Below are positions 10,073 to 21,608 of a stretch of DNA of 64,000 bases, piece by piece. The notes beneath the pieces were generated by a model. The model ran no database searches. It was not told where the DNA came from and worked only from the letters and a program-made list of their open reading frames with translations. Source of the stretch: Lepas anatifera. Its lineage: Eukaryota > Arthropoda > Thecostraca > Lepadidae. The stretch covers positions 216,501 to 280,500 of the forward strand of contig JAOTON010001682.1 in NCBI GenBank assembly GCA_034440635.1. Reading direction: 5' to 3'. Position numbers and translations under genes: made by a program. Numbering within the stretch: the stretch's first letter is position 1; each line of letters starts with the position of its first letter.

Positions 10073-12257
10073 CTCTATATAGTATCATGCTGTATAGGAT
10101 ACTGCCGGGCTTTTAGATTCTAGCACATTGAGTAGTCATTGGGGAGCATCGTTCTGCAGCGTTTACTTGGAGTGCATGCTTTTACCGGAACAATACTGCT
10201 AGTGCGTTTGCTGGTCGAGGGCAAACTGGAGTATTGAAGCTGCTGAGATAAAGTTAAACCTTTCAGGAGACACTCACTGTGCTCGGGCATGATTGGAGCG
10301 TTTTTCAAGAGCTGTTTAAGCAGTTGCAGATGTTCATGTACCTGATGTACAATTCAAGACATTCACAGCCGAAACTAATGATTTTCGTCATCACATATTG
10401 AACACCAAACTTGGCCTGCTCGAGTCTGGCTAAACTCTACCTTATGAAGATTGCTTGCATACGTATGCCTTATCTGCCAATTACCAGGCTGGGGACGAGC
10501 GCCAGAACCAAAGCCAGGCGTGCCAAGCCCATGAAAACGGATGGACCATTGGAAAAAGGATTGATTCCCAATGCCTACTCGAAGTATTCGCGCTATCAGT
10601 ACCCGCCAGAGTAGCGCGTCAGCGAATGCTCATGCATGTGCAGCACTCTCGTGTGGACACTATTAAGAATGGATTGTTCAGTCGACTACCAGTGGCCATG
10701 AATAAGTTTTTAGTAACGTTTCCTGATAGCGATGTTGTTAATGACTCTTTTAGTCAGTTTAAATCATCAGTATGCACATATGTAGCCAGTTTAGATCCCA
10801 TCATGTGAATGCCGATATACCTATGTCCGGTGTGTACGGTTCGGTAGTCAGCTCAATGATACATTTTTTACCATTTTTACTATGATTAGGCGTATTCGCC
10901 GTTTTATCGTATTCACTTATTGAGCTATTCTTTTGAAGCTCCATTTTTTATGTTTTATCTGTCTGCATTTACATGTTTTACTGTATGACTTTGTCCATAA
11001 TTGGGATCACCCGTCGACAATATGTATAATAAACCGAAAAAGTCCATCTGCGAATAAAATGAATAGGTGGATCTCCTGTACCAGATGTCATACTGCAGTT
11101 CCTATTGTGCAGGTGCACGAGACATTGTAGCTAACCAAAATAGACGTTTCTGCGGTGTTCAAAAAGGGCTTCGGTGCAAAAATATGTGCAAGATTCAATC
11201 ATGCACAACTGGGAGAAGGAGGAAGCCTCGATTTCATTTCTATGTGAGTTAGACGACGATGAAGACTAACATTAACAATACTTTTCACCAATCAGTTATC
11301 TCTGTCATCAGGCCTACTTATTTTTATCGCTTGTGCACGTCTGGTTACAATTTTGCACCGATAATGTTTACTCCGTTTCGTTTATTTATTCATTCATCCT
11401 GATCCGTAAAAACATTTACCTGCTCATTCATTCATCCGTCCATTTATTTATTCACTTGTATCTGTTTAAAAATGTTTAAGCTTTGCATTGGTACGCATGC
11501 GATTATCCCAATGCAAGAAAAAGAACATGGTAAGCTTTTAACTAAATAATGGGGAAATCAGGAAACTGTGTACTTATGTGATGTGAATCTCCCAAGGATA
11601 TAAATATACCTTGATTATTGATCAGAAAGGCTTTTCCACTCTTAAATGAGGACAGAAGCCCGACAAAACAATCATGTATTCCTAATTTTCAGCTGATGAC
11701 GTCATGCTAGATAATCGATTTCGGTATGCGAATAAAGCATACTTACCTTGTCTTCTTGATTGTCTTTCATGGGTTCTTAGAATTGTATTGCTCAAAATCA
11801 ATATTTAGCAAAAGTACTGTAAAGTGTTGTTCGATGGTTGAAATGGGACCTAAACGTGCATCCCCGGGTTTAAAAGGTGATAACCCCTGCTAAGCTGCCC
11901 GCCCTATGTAGTTATCCCATAAAAATGAAAAGTAGAGACATTTCTGTTTCTAAAAACTCCCGATAATAATTTTCCTCCCTTCTGGTACCGACTTTCCAAG
12001 AGCTGATTTCTAGCCTAATACCACATTGGAGTGTTAAGAAGTGAGCAGTGTGTTCCTCGCTTTCAGAGGATGTCACTCATAAACTGCATGCAAAACTGGT
12101 TGCAACAAGCCATAAATTCCAAGACGGTTATCAACTTTGGAATGAATATTTAGATGCAAGGCATGCAAGGCCTTTTCAGATGTGAAAACACCGGAAATGT
12201 CAACTGAAGTGATTTAACTGTTCCCGAACCCCTCCTGTCCGTTCGATCACAAGAACA
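10073..12257. other. Upstream region of the radial-spoke gene
   Basis: No exon or transposon is recognised in these 2.2 kb. A CCTTTTCAG ending at 12180 could be an acceptor for a 5'-UTR exon, or transcription may start nearby. I see no convincing X-box (RFX site) by eye. Confidence 0.4.
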
Positions 12258-12677
12258 ATGTCTGCTTCTGCTACCAGTAAAACATTTATTAGGGATCTGA
12301 AGAAAGCAAAGGCATATCTTCAAAAAGAAGATGGATTTCCAGCTATTAGTCTCTACGACCACATGGCAGAAATTGTGACAAAGGTCTTGGACGAGCAGAT
12401 TGAGAACCCAGTTGATTCCGTTGAACAGATTAGCTTGGAGCTTAAACGCAGAAGATTCTATCAAACAGATACTAATGCACTTTTCGAGGACACACCTGTT
12501 TGTCCTGCAGCTGAAGAGGCAAAAGCAATAGAACATCTGTTCATTCCAGTAGAAAATCTAGATGAAGAAAACATTGAAGAACAAGAAGAACTTGGCACCT
12601 TGCCACCCAATGTCATGGAAAATCTGTACTACTTCGAGCAAGCGGGGCTTGGTATGCCGCGGCAGGAGGCTTTCCAG
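12258..12677 (+). CDS. RSPH4A: RSPH4A-like exon 1 (residues 1-140)
   Basis: Runs from ATG to the donor AG|GTATGA, phase 0. Carries the conserved N-terminal radial-spoke region with the [15 protein letters not shown] helix. Confidence 0.92.
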
Positions 12678-15600
12678 GTATGAAGGATTCTAAGAATGAA
12701 CCCAAGCTGTCACAGGAAAAACTCTGCTAAATCTTTTGATTCAGCTATCTGTCTTCTTATTTCAACACTGCTTCGAACCTTTCTGCACTTGTGTTTTTGG
12801 GATGGTGATTTTAAACCAACTGAATATTTTTGGGGGTTATTCGGAGTGATTTGTAGACTTTAGAATCATTACATCTCATTTTGACTTATATCTCCGACAC
12901 TATAATGACAAATTCACTAGAATTAGTTATAATATTGGGCTTAGCCCTTTTAGAGACACTGTAAAGCAGCAAAAGTCTCAAGTGGAGATGAAGCTTAGTC
13001 CAATAATGATTGTTTTTGTCATCTGAGTTAAATTTATACTTGCGTTTCTTGCTACTTTCCGATTCAGAAGAACGGCACATGCTCAGTAACTTCAGAAGGA
13101 TTATCCACAACAATTATCTGAAATTAACATCTGGTCAAAATGCACAATGACCCATGAATCGCACTGATGCTCTCATCACTCCTGTGAAACCTGATTCTCC
13201 GCCTTCGATTTTCAGATGTATCTCGCTATTCGGTACTTAATGCAAGAAAATCACATACAAAATGTAAGATTCTGGGGAAAAATCCTCGGCATCCAGAAGA
13301 ACTACTACGTGGTTGAAGCCGAATTTCAAGAGGTAAGGCAAACACTACAGAGAAGAGAAAACAGAGGGCGATGATTTTGACAGGTCAGATTGCTTTATCA
13401 GTTATATAGTTAAGATTCATTCAGATCTACTTTTCTTATATTCACCATAGGTGGATCCAGGATTCTCGATCGGGGGTGGCACATGTGGGGGGGGGCGCCA
13501 TCTAGACCAGTTAGGCTGAGAAACCTACCAAGTGGGTGTTAGGCCTTATCGCAGGTCACCGATACTCGCGTCCTAAAGGAGGGTGTGCGGGGAGTTTGGG
13601 AAGGAAGTTTTTGGGCAGGGAGCATCGAAATTTTAGTGGTCATGGTAACACAATCCGGGGGCGATGGGCTTCAGTGGGGGGGGGGAAACTGCCCCCACTT
13701 GCCCCCCTTGAATCAGTAATATATAATCGCAATGTGTGTGCACCACTCACATATTGTTCTATGATTGATGCAGTACTGACACTGGCTCTCTCTCTTTTTT
13801 TCTCTCTCTCTCTCTCTCTCTATCCTTCCAACCCAGGGCGAGGAGCCTGAGGAGGAGGAAGAGCAAGCTCCTAGTGAGGACGATGCAAATCCTACTGAGG
13901 ACAATCTAGATGAGTTGGGAGAGGAAGAGGAAGGCGCTGAGCCACCTGACCCAGTAATGAAATACACTCCGCCGCACAAACCTCCCACAGAGCCGTACGG
14001 TACCGGCGTCAACAAAAAGGTAAAAAAAGGAAGGAGTTGGGCGAGATTGATGAACTTTGTAAGGTAAATACTCAGGGCTATTTAACGTGGCCCACGTTGG
14101 TACTAAAACTGTATAATTTTATCATCGAAAATATAAATCAGGGGTTACACCATAGTGCCTCGGCAGTTGGCGCTTTGGCAAGTTCTAAAACAATATTAGA
14201 ATAAATCCGATGGAAACAGTGGTACTATTCCGTTAGTTGCTGTAAATGACAGTGATTGCTTCGGGTATTGACATAAGATTGGCACTTACGCTCCTTAATA
14301 TATTGCTTAAAATGGGCATCAAGCCTTAGCAATGTATTTATCACTTCAACACAGAAACTGACGTAGTCACCACAAATAGGTTGAAAAATAGGTAGGCAGA
14401 AACGTTCTTCTTATTTTGTGTTCATTTTTACAGCTACCCTTCAAATTGGTATACATGACAATGTAAATCTAGGGATCACAAGACCTCTTAATTGCTGTCC
14501 CATTCAAAGTCAGGACAAGCTAGCCCACGCCCCACCGGGGGTCCGGCGCCACCTTCGCCCCACCGGGGGGCCATCAATGGCCCCTCTAACTCCGAAAATA
14601 TTGAGGTTAGCGCAAATCTGCAAAGTGCATTAGACACCTTGCGTGAATTCAGTAAGAAATTATTTTACATGTTTAAACGCTCAGATCAATGGTTTGACCT
14701 CTAGAGGTCAGGTTAGGTCACGATAAGCTATTTTTACTCAAATATGCAATGCTTAACACGCGCATTGACGGGGGTCTGAGCCACCTTCGCATTGACGGGG
14801 GCGGGTACCCGCCCCCTAAGATCTCGAGAACCACGGTAGGTAGCGAAAAACGGTAAACGGCGTTGGGCTGCCCATCCACTTCTCCATCGAGAAAATTTGA
14901 ACCATTTTTTTGTCAGGTCACATTTAAGGTCACGAGAGGTCAAAACATGCCCGTCATAGGGATAACATGTAAATTCAGTTTTTCGGCCATTTCATATGAA
15001 CAAGTAAAGATAGAGCAAAACGACTTAAACTATATGAATCCTCTTAGCAAGCCAAATCGAATGATATATAATTTGATCTTGCTAGGTCAAATCAAGGATT
15101 TGACCTGACCTGAGGTCAGGTCAGGGTCAAATTATATAAGATGTATATCATTAGAACCGCAAAGCCCAGGCGAGTCTAATGCAGCTAAAATAAATGCTCT
15201 ATCACCATCCGTTACTGAGTTATTCCGTAAAACCATTTTCCATGTATTTCCAATGGAGAGGTCATGCCTCGTACCTGACCTTAGGTCATCGATATCAAAA
15301 ATACCGGAACATATTTTAGAGAACTCGGTGGGGCCATTATGTGATATGAGTTTCAATCGGATAAGTTCACCCTGCTCCGACTTATGCTATCTTAAACTTT
15401 TTTGAGGTCGGGTCACTTGACCTGTACTGGTGACCTGACCTGAGATGACCTAACCTTAAAATGTTCACAGAAGTTGTAAAAATGTTGAGGGAAAAGGTAT
15501 ACCAAGTACGGCGGCGCTACGCGACGCCGTTTTTCTACTATCTCCGAAAAATCCGAGGCGGGCGGATACCCACCCCCGTCAATGCGCGTGTTAAGAAACT

Positions 15601-18501
15601 GGGCATAATTCTTACGCCATTAGAGCTATTGAGATTTGGTAAAGAACATTTGATAAGAAATTTCCAGATCTTTTTCCGCTGTGTGGAACGTAATGGCCTC
15701 CCGGAAGTGGTTTGACCTCCAGAGGTCACCTCGTGACCTAATATGACCTGAGGTCACGCAAGGTCAAAAAGTAACCTTGTTGTATATCAAATGAAAGCCC
15801 ATGACAAGGCATACACGATTATCTTTAATTCAGCGCTCTAGCTTAATTAGGTCAAAAGTTGTTGCTAAAATGCTGTTTTTGACACCCTTGTGACCTTGAA
15901 TGACTTTGGAGAGGTCAAAGGGAAAATATGGCTCCTGGGATTGGTGAAAGGGTGTCCAAGAACGCTTCTCTGAGCAAGCTGAGCATTTGCAATCGTTTTT
16001 GTGACTCTTAGATCATAAGACAGTTTTTTTCACTAACCTAACCTAACCTAACCTAACCTCGTGACCTTAACTCAGGTCAAGAAATTGAAAAATCCCGGAT
16101 ATGCACCTTGTAGACCCTAGAGGGTTCATGGAATGTAGGAAGTTTCAAATTGATCGTCTTCGAAATGTAGATCTTATAGAGCTCTAAAGTTGAAGTGAGG
16201 TGACCTTGGTTCACCTCGCCTGGTGACCTGACCTTAGGTGACCTGGGGTAAAAAAATTCCGGGATGGTGGAAAAATGATAGGGTGAGAGGTAGAGCCCTC
16301 AAGTGCGGCGCTGCGCCTCGTCGTTTTTCTGCTATCCCGGAAAAACCTTAGGGGGTCATCGATGGCCCCCGGTGGGGCGAGGGCTAGTTTATAAGTCTCA
16401 GTGAGCCAAAAAGACAAACGGTCATTTCTCTAGCAAAATGTTATTTATCACATAGGTAAGAAAAAGAAATCCGTCTACCCTGCTGTACAAAAATCGAAAA
16501 CGTCAACGACAAAATGGACGCTCCGGCTTTACTTTCGTTGGTTTTTAAATCCACAAATTCTGAATTGCCTTCGGCATCGCAGGAAAACAAAAACTGCGGC
16601 AGATCATCGATTAGTGTTTAGGACTCTGAATAGGTATACTGTCCTGGACACATACAATGAAGTCAAACTGCGGCACAGGACAATTCTGAACAGGTATACT
16701 GTACCGCCTGGCACACGTACTGAAGTCACACTGCCCCGCAGGACAATTCTGAACAGGTATACTGTCTTACCGCCTGACGTACGCTGAAGCCACTGTGCGC
16801 TGCAGGATCATTCTGAACAGGTATTTTGCACTGCTTGCCACAGTCTGAAGTAATTTTGCGCCGCAGGACAATTCTGAATAGGTAGATATACTGCACCAGG
16901 GTGCTACCTATTTCGAGCCGAACGGCCAGGGACGCATTTTAACCTCAAAATGCTAAAGCCTACTTTTAAAGCAGCGTTTTCTTCGCACTCTGTTGTGCAG
17001 GGGCGGATGCATTCACGAAAAGGCGGCCATCACTTGTAACCAAGGTATTTTGGGCTCAACCAATCACAGAGAGGCATTTGTCCAATCATGTATTCCTTCT
17101 TTGTCGAGTACGTCTGCTTTATATGAGTGGCTTTCGAAGTGCCATCGTGAAGAGCATGAAGTGATCAGAACTTTAAGAGATTTTGACAATTGTGAAGAGT
17201 GAGGATTAACAAAGATCGGATGCTACCTGAAAGATTGATAATTATTACAAAATACACCCTCATATACGAATACATACTCCAACGGTATTTGGGCTGAATG
17301 CTTTGTGACTTTTCAGGTTTATTTTGTGACGAATGGCCCTGGTGAGAAATGGGTGCGCCTTCCGAGCGCAACTCCGACAGAAATATTTGTGGCTCGCAGA
17401 ATTAAAAAGTTCTTCTCGGGTGACCTGGAAAACCCAGTACTAACCTACCCACCATTCCCTGGTAAGTACATACCTATAAATGACACTCAGAACGAGCTTG
17501 AAGTGAAAACAATATAGTGCTACTCTGGCACAGGCGAATCCAGAATAAAAACAAAGGAAGTAATCCCTCCCTTAAGCGAGCATTCGTCGAGTCCTGAAAT
17601 TTCCGTGCCACCCCCGGGCACGCCATTTTCCTAGGATGTGAGCATTAGCGTCCGCTGTGGTTTGGTTCTCCTGATGGGTCGCACCTTAAGAAAATGACAC
17701 GCTGTGACCCAAATAGTGTCTCTCTAGTCCAAAAACCGTCCCTTGACTGAGTTTCACAATCAGCTCTTCCCCCCTTGCCCGATGTATAAAGGCAAAGTGC
17801 AAAATGCCCTGGAACGTAGAAGTGCGTTTTCCTCCTCTGAAACTCTCCTGGGAGAACGAACTCGAACTCAAACGGCCTCCAAACCCTCAGATTTTCCACT
17901 ACTACCGCATCAGTTTCGCTGTTGGCATCATCATTAAAGATAACTGGGAGGTCCTATTCCACTCATATTGATATAATTTTCCCAAGAAATGTGCCTTTTC
18001 CTTATCTGCCCAAGCGACATCCATTAGATTCCTATTTTATATTGATGTCACGTGTAAATGGCTTCATATTGGTTGTAAACATAGAGGGGTAAATATGGAA
18101 ACTTAATTTCTTTTTCCGTTCATGCTTAAATATTTCAGAAAGAAGTTGCTAGCCTTCTTGTGACATCTATTTCAGGCGTAGAGAAAAACTACCTCCGGGC
18201 CCAGATCGCCCGCATCACCGCTGGTACACAGATCTCCCCCATCGGCTACTACCAGTTTGATGAAGAGGAGGAGGCTGATCTTGGTGATGACGAGAGCCCA
18301 CAGAACTGTATGGAAAACCCCGAGTACGAGCCTATTCCGGTCAGGGAGCTGGTGGCGGCCGATCTGGGCCAGTGGTGCCACCATACTCTCCACATTCTGC
18401 CGCAGGTGGGTCACGGCTCTCGTTGGTCTCAGGAAAGGAATATATTCATCTTAGATTAGACGGTCATTGATGTAACTGCAATACATTCCTCTCTCTCCCC
18501 T

Positions 18502-18559
<58 letters not shown>

Positions 18560-21500
18560 TAATTGTTGATATAGTGATATGAGGAATGTGTCACGCAGTG
18601 CATGATTCGGTGGCAGAGTGTCCGTGTTCTAGGCCAAAGGTATCGGGTTCAAGGCCCGGCAGTTTCTCTGAATAAGTACAATCCAACTTCCAACAGATTG
18701 AGTTTGTGTTGTCACATGACCCTTACAAGTCAGCGCGCTATTTAACAGACAGAAGTATTGTTTCATCACATTGTGATATGTGTTCCGATGTACCCCCACC
18801 AATCGTGAAGATAAATCAGTAATAATCATATTTATTCTGGTAACTGATGTAATTTTCGGTATGATTAGGACCTGGTCAATCAGCTATTCGCGCTTTGTAT
18901 TTGAGCGAAATGAAATTCTAGCGTGCTCAGTTTTTCCACAACCTGCTGCGCCAATCATAGTTTCAATGAAATGTAGGATGACTTTGAATGCTGCACTCTT
19001 TCCAATGAATACATCAGGCTTTAAGTTCATATTTTTCTGAAACATAAATGTTCCAGATATCAACTAAAATAATTCCAACTACCTTGAACTGCTTCACCTC
19101 TCACTCTGCTGAAGGAGTTTTTATGCCTGGCAATTCTCAGGGCCGCTGCCAGTGGTGGAATCCGTCTAATCGAGACGAAGAAGAGGAACAAGAAGAGGAA
19201 GAGGATGAGGAAACACAGATGGAGCCTGAAATCGGCCCTCCACTGCTTACCACTCTCTCTGAGGATGCTACTATGGATGGTGAGGGCCAGTGGCGGATCC
19301 AGGGCAAATTTCCAGGGGGGGGGCTAGAGGCCTCGAGCCTCCCCCACCATTACCTGGGAACAGTCTCCGACTATGTATTAACTGTAGGCACACTGACATT
19401 TCGCGGGGCTGGAGCCCCTAAACCTCCCTCTCGTGTAGCCGCTACTGGTAATGTCTCTGAGTTGGACCTCTTACTCTTCATCGAATGACTTTAGAACTCT
19501 TGTTTGTCTCAAACGTGCTACAAAATCAATTCATATAAGGGTCGCGAAACAGCTTGCAGCGTCGCACAATTCAGTGGAACTTTTCTCGCCTCGTCTCTTT
19601 GATTTTATTAAGCTGCTCACACTCTTGGTGGGGCCATGGTGCTGCTAAATAACTAACCTTTATGTCGCAGATGATTTATGTCTTTCCGTCACAGAATATA
19701 TCAGTAAAAGATAACGAGGAGAGGTATTGTCAGTTAGTTTAAGCTGAAATTGATTCGGTATTTATTGATTGGGTTGAATTATTTTGGCTGATTTTGTATG
19801 GAAGGGTGGCACGGTTCTGGTTTTGCTATGTTGGTGGAATGGGGGCTGTTGTTTTGTGTACTGGTTATATGTTATTAACATGTTGTTTAATATATCGCTG
19901 ATCCTTGCTACCACGCTAGTCTGGGGGGTGGCGTGCAACCGATAAAGATGTATTATTAACAGAGTGGGCCGTGTTCGGAGTGCTACACCGCTCTACTGAA
20001 TGAAGCAGGTGACGGGCATAAGAACAGCTGCGATTACCTTTTATATTCAGACCACAGGCATGACCAGGAACGCATTGGGATCAGCATTAAGTATTTTCCA
20101 TATGCACAAACGTGAAAGTGTCATTTTTATGTAGGCTATGAAGTAGGCTGGAATTTGAAAATCGCAAGCCCTGCAACCGTTCTGCCCACTCCTTGTATTT
20201 TCCTGGTCGTGATTACATCTCCCCGGCCCTCTTGGCTTGCAAATAGTATGCTGAACTCTGGTGGACAGCGAAGAAACTAGCAGTTCGGCTATGCATCACT
20301 TGGCGCTGCAAGAGTAGTAAAGTAGTACACTTCAGCTTATGGAGCTCAAGAAAAATAACCAATCGATAAGTAGGAGCAGGCAGCCACCTCACTAAACAAG
20401 TATTTTAGACCTAAAATTACCTTCCATAGCAGGATATCTCATCCATCCAGACTCTATCCCACCAAGCTCCAAACCCAAGTAACCATGACCGTTGAGTCGT
20501 CTGTGCAGTTGATGTCAACAGACTGACATCTACCCTTGCACTGCAGGCATGCCCGCCTGGGTGGTTCGCATGTCCTCCACGCTGACTTCAGTCCACGCTG
20601 TCGCCATTGTTCGCTCCACTCTCTGGCCAGGCGCTGTCGCCTTTAGTGATGGGAAGAAGTTCGACAACTTCTACATCGGCACCGGTCACAAGTACAACTC
20701 GGCCAATTACAACCCAGAGCCGCCTCCAGGTACTTGCGAGATGTTTTTCTTGGCTCCTTGAGCTAGTCCTAGATGGCGGGAGTGAATTTGTCTCATAGTT
20801 TTCGTTCAGTTTTACCATAAGTTAGGGCAGGTTTGGCCAGGTTAGGCTGGGTTTGACCCAACCGGCAAGGGAACAGGTGTTCTCTCCCTGCCCCCAGTCA
20901 CTCATCTATCTGTCACTTGTACAAATGTACAACTAGGCATCTTATCATCACAATTAAGACGCGAGAGATCAAATGATCGGAATCCCCCGGCATGTGTCCT
21001 CCTTATAGCAAAGCTAGTAAGGTGAATATAAAATTGAAGGGGTAGGAACTGGTTTACGTAGCACCTTTGGTCCTTTTTAAACTCATAAAATCAAGAAAAA
21101 TTCATAGATAACATCGATACTGAATTACAAATTACCGATATGTTCTTGTGCTTGTACCATTTTATAACCAATCTTAGCCAAATATCTCTTTAAGCCCTTT
21201 ACCTTTATTTACAAACCGATTAGTGTGTTGATACGCCTAATTCCTTTCTTGGCCTGGCTTAATGGTCGCTAGGTCTGCTATTTTATGTTCGACTTCTGAT
21301 ATTATTCATCCGGTTCTCTAACTGCTGTTCATTTTTTAATTCACCCCATCAGCACTTAGTTGGATACAGCTATATTCTTTTACGCCCGTATCTTAAATTG
21401 AGACCAACTGAAAGAACCCCAGTGGCCCCCATTTTGACATACTTCCGCTTCAACAGAGAGAGACGTCTGTTTTGCACCAACTTTGGACATCAACCACGCC

Positions 21501-21608
21501 ACCGACCCCACTCCAGAAGAGGAGGCCGAGTTCTTGGCGGCCCAACAGGGCGAGGAGGAGGAAGAAGAAGAAGGAGAGGTGGAAGAAGAAGAAGAGGATG
21601 AGGATTAG
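12258..21608 (+). CDS. RSPH4A: Radial spoke head protein RSPH4A/RSPH6A (RSP4/6) homolog
   Basis: This protein is a structural component of the radial spoke head of 9+2 axonemes, which relays signals from the central pair to the dyneins. Eight coding exons join in frame: 12258-12677, 13216-13332, 13837-14019, 17317-17461, 18176-18405, 19141-19279, 20547-20729 and 21457-21608, giving 522 residues. Family hallmarks are [15 protein letters not shown] near the N-terminus, [19 protein letters not shown] (159-177), WVRLP, [16 protein letters not shown] around 289-302, and [19 protein letters not shown] near 440-459. Acidic Glu-rich linkers lie at 182-226 and 373-386, and the last 20 residues are mostly Glu. 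Vertebrate paralogs have a longer N-terminus; invertebrate forms near 500 residues are usual. The start is the first in-frame ATG before the conserved region. It is the single RSP4/6 gene in the window, so 4A and 6A cannot be told apart. Confidence 0.93.
13216..13332 (+). CDS. RSPH4A: RSPH4A-like exon 2 (residues 141-179)
   Basis: Acceptor TTTTCAG, donor AG|GTAAGG, 39 whole codons. Encodes the strongly conserved FWGKILG...YYVVEAEF stretch. Confidence 0.92.
13446..13720. mobile_element. Diverged CATAGGCGGATCC-type MITE in intron 2
   Basis: Starts cataggtggatccagg and shows the family's gggggcgccat and gtgggtgttaggccttatc blocks also seen at 22226. The right end is degenerate (ccccccttgaatcag), so its limit is approximate. 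Confidence 0.5.
13783..13829. repeat. (CT)n microsatellite serving as polypyrimidine tract
   Basis: A CT run with a short T run ends a few bases before the acceptor CAACCCAG of exon 3 (exon starts at 13837). It therefore lies where the exon's polypyrimidine tract must be. Confidence 0.85.
13837..14019 (+). CDS. RSPH4A: RSPH4A-like exon 3 (residues 180-240)
   Basis: 61 codons in phase 0, donor AAG|GTAAAA. Encodes the Glu-rich linker followed by [20 protein letters not shown]. Confidence 0.92.
14757..15590. mobile_element. Nested 834-bp TTAA-flanked element
   Basis: Termini CACGCGCATTGACGGGGG and its inverse are flanked by TTAA on each side (14753-14756, 15591-15594). In the related element at 7885 the uninterrupted site reads gcaatac-TCAA-gaaacc (reverse strand), against gcaatgc-TTAA-[insert]-TTAA-gaaact here. 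That is a directly visible empty site. Interior AGGTCA motifs include a near-perfect 23-bp palindrome at 15101-15123. Confidence 0.82.
16034..16059 (-). repeat. Short interstitial (TTAGG)5 run
   Basis: The plus strand reads (TAACC)5 plus one base, i.e. TTAGG repeats on the minus strand. It is absent from the sister element at 7885 at the matching place, so it grew locally. Confidence 0.75.
16611..16902. repeat. Minisatellite, about 60-64 bp unit, five copies
   Basis: Each unit contains caggacaattctgaacaggtatactg followed by a less conserved part with ctgaagtcacactg. Units start near 16625, 16685, 16749, 16811 and 16872. Located in intron 3 of the radial-spoke gene. Confidence 0.8.
17317..17461 (+). 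CDS. RSPH4A: RSPH4A-like exon 4 (residues 241-288 plus split codon)
   Basis: Acceptor TTTTCAG, donor G|GTAAGT in phase 1. Encodes [15 protein letters not shown] and the TYPPFPG end that joins exon 5. Confidence 0.92.
18176..18405 (+). CDS. RSPH4A: RSPH4A-like exon 5 (residues 289-365)
   Basis: Acceptor ATTTCAG. Two bases complete the split Gly codon. Encodes [18 protein letters not shown] and [11 protein letters not shown], then donor CAG|GTGGGT. Confidence 0.93.
18490..18556. repeat. (CT)n microsatellite in intron 5
   Basis: An almost pure CT run of about 65 bases. Confidence 0.9.
18600..18745 (+). repeat. Old tRNA-derived SINE copy
   Basis: A-box-like TGGCAGAGTGTCCG and B-box-like GGGTTCAAGGCCC are followed by ctctgaataagt...ccaacagattgag...gacccttacaagtc. 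That is the same order as in the better preserved copies at 39559 and 51690. Confidence 0.6.
19141..19279 (+). CDS. RSPH4A: RSPH4A-like exon 6 (residues 366-411 plus split codon)
   Basis: Acceptor TTCTCAG, donor G|GTGAGG in phase 1. Encodes [16 protein letters not shown], an acidic run, and the conserved [12 protein letters not shown]. Confidence 0.92.
19288..19447. mobile_element. hAT-like MITE directly behind the exon 6 donor
   Basis: Starts CAGTGGCGGATCCAGG and ends in the degenerate inverse (agccgctactg). The internal ctcgagcctccccc and gtattaactgtaggcac blocks match other copies. The flanking 8-mers GTGAGGGC and GTAATGTC agree at five of eight positions, so the target duplication may include the donor site. 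Confidence 0.7.
20547..20729 (+). CDS. RSPH4A: RSPH4A-like exon 7 (residues 412-472 plus split codon)
   Basis: Acceptor CACTGCAG; two bases complete a Gly codon. Encodes the C-terminal signature from PAWVVRMSS to [19 protein letters not shown]. Donor G|GTACTT, phase 1. Confidence 0.93.
21457..21608 (+). CDS. RSPH4A: RSPH4A-like terminal exon 8 (residues 473-522, stop)
   Basis: Acceptor TTCAACAG; AG completes the split codon to GAG (Glu). Encodes [20 protein letters not shown] and a Glu-rich tail ending at TAG. The DPTPEEE motif is shared with family C-termini. The frame was chosen by phase; another frame also stays open and should not be used. Confidence 0.88.

Larger units (their letters stand above)
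14524..16383 (-). mobile_element. piggyBac-like AGGTCA-rich element, interrupted by a second element
   Basis: Starts CCCACGCCCCACCGGGGG and ends in the inverse (GGTGGGGCGAGGG), with CTAG on both sides (14520-14523, 16384-16387) as a 4-bp duplication. It lies in intron 3 of the radial-spoke gene and is the reverse complement of the 7885 element across its length, apart from the insertion at 14757-15590. Near the right end it has a TTAGG-type run. The inside is non-coding. Confidence 0.75.
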
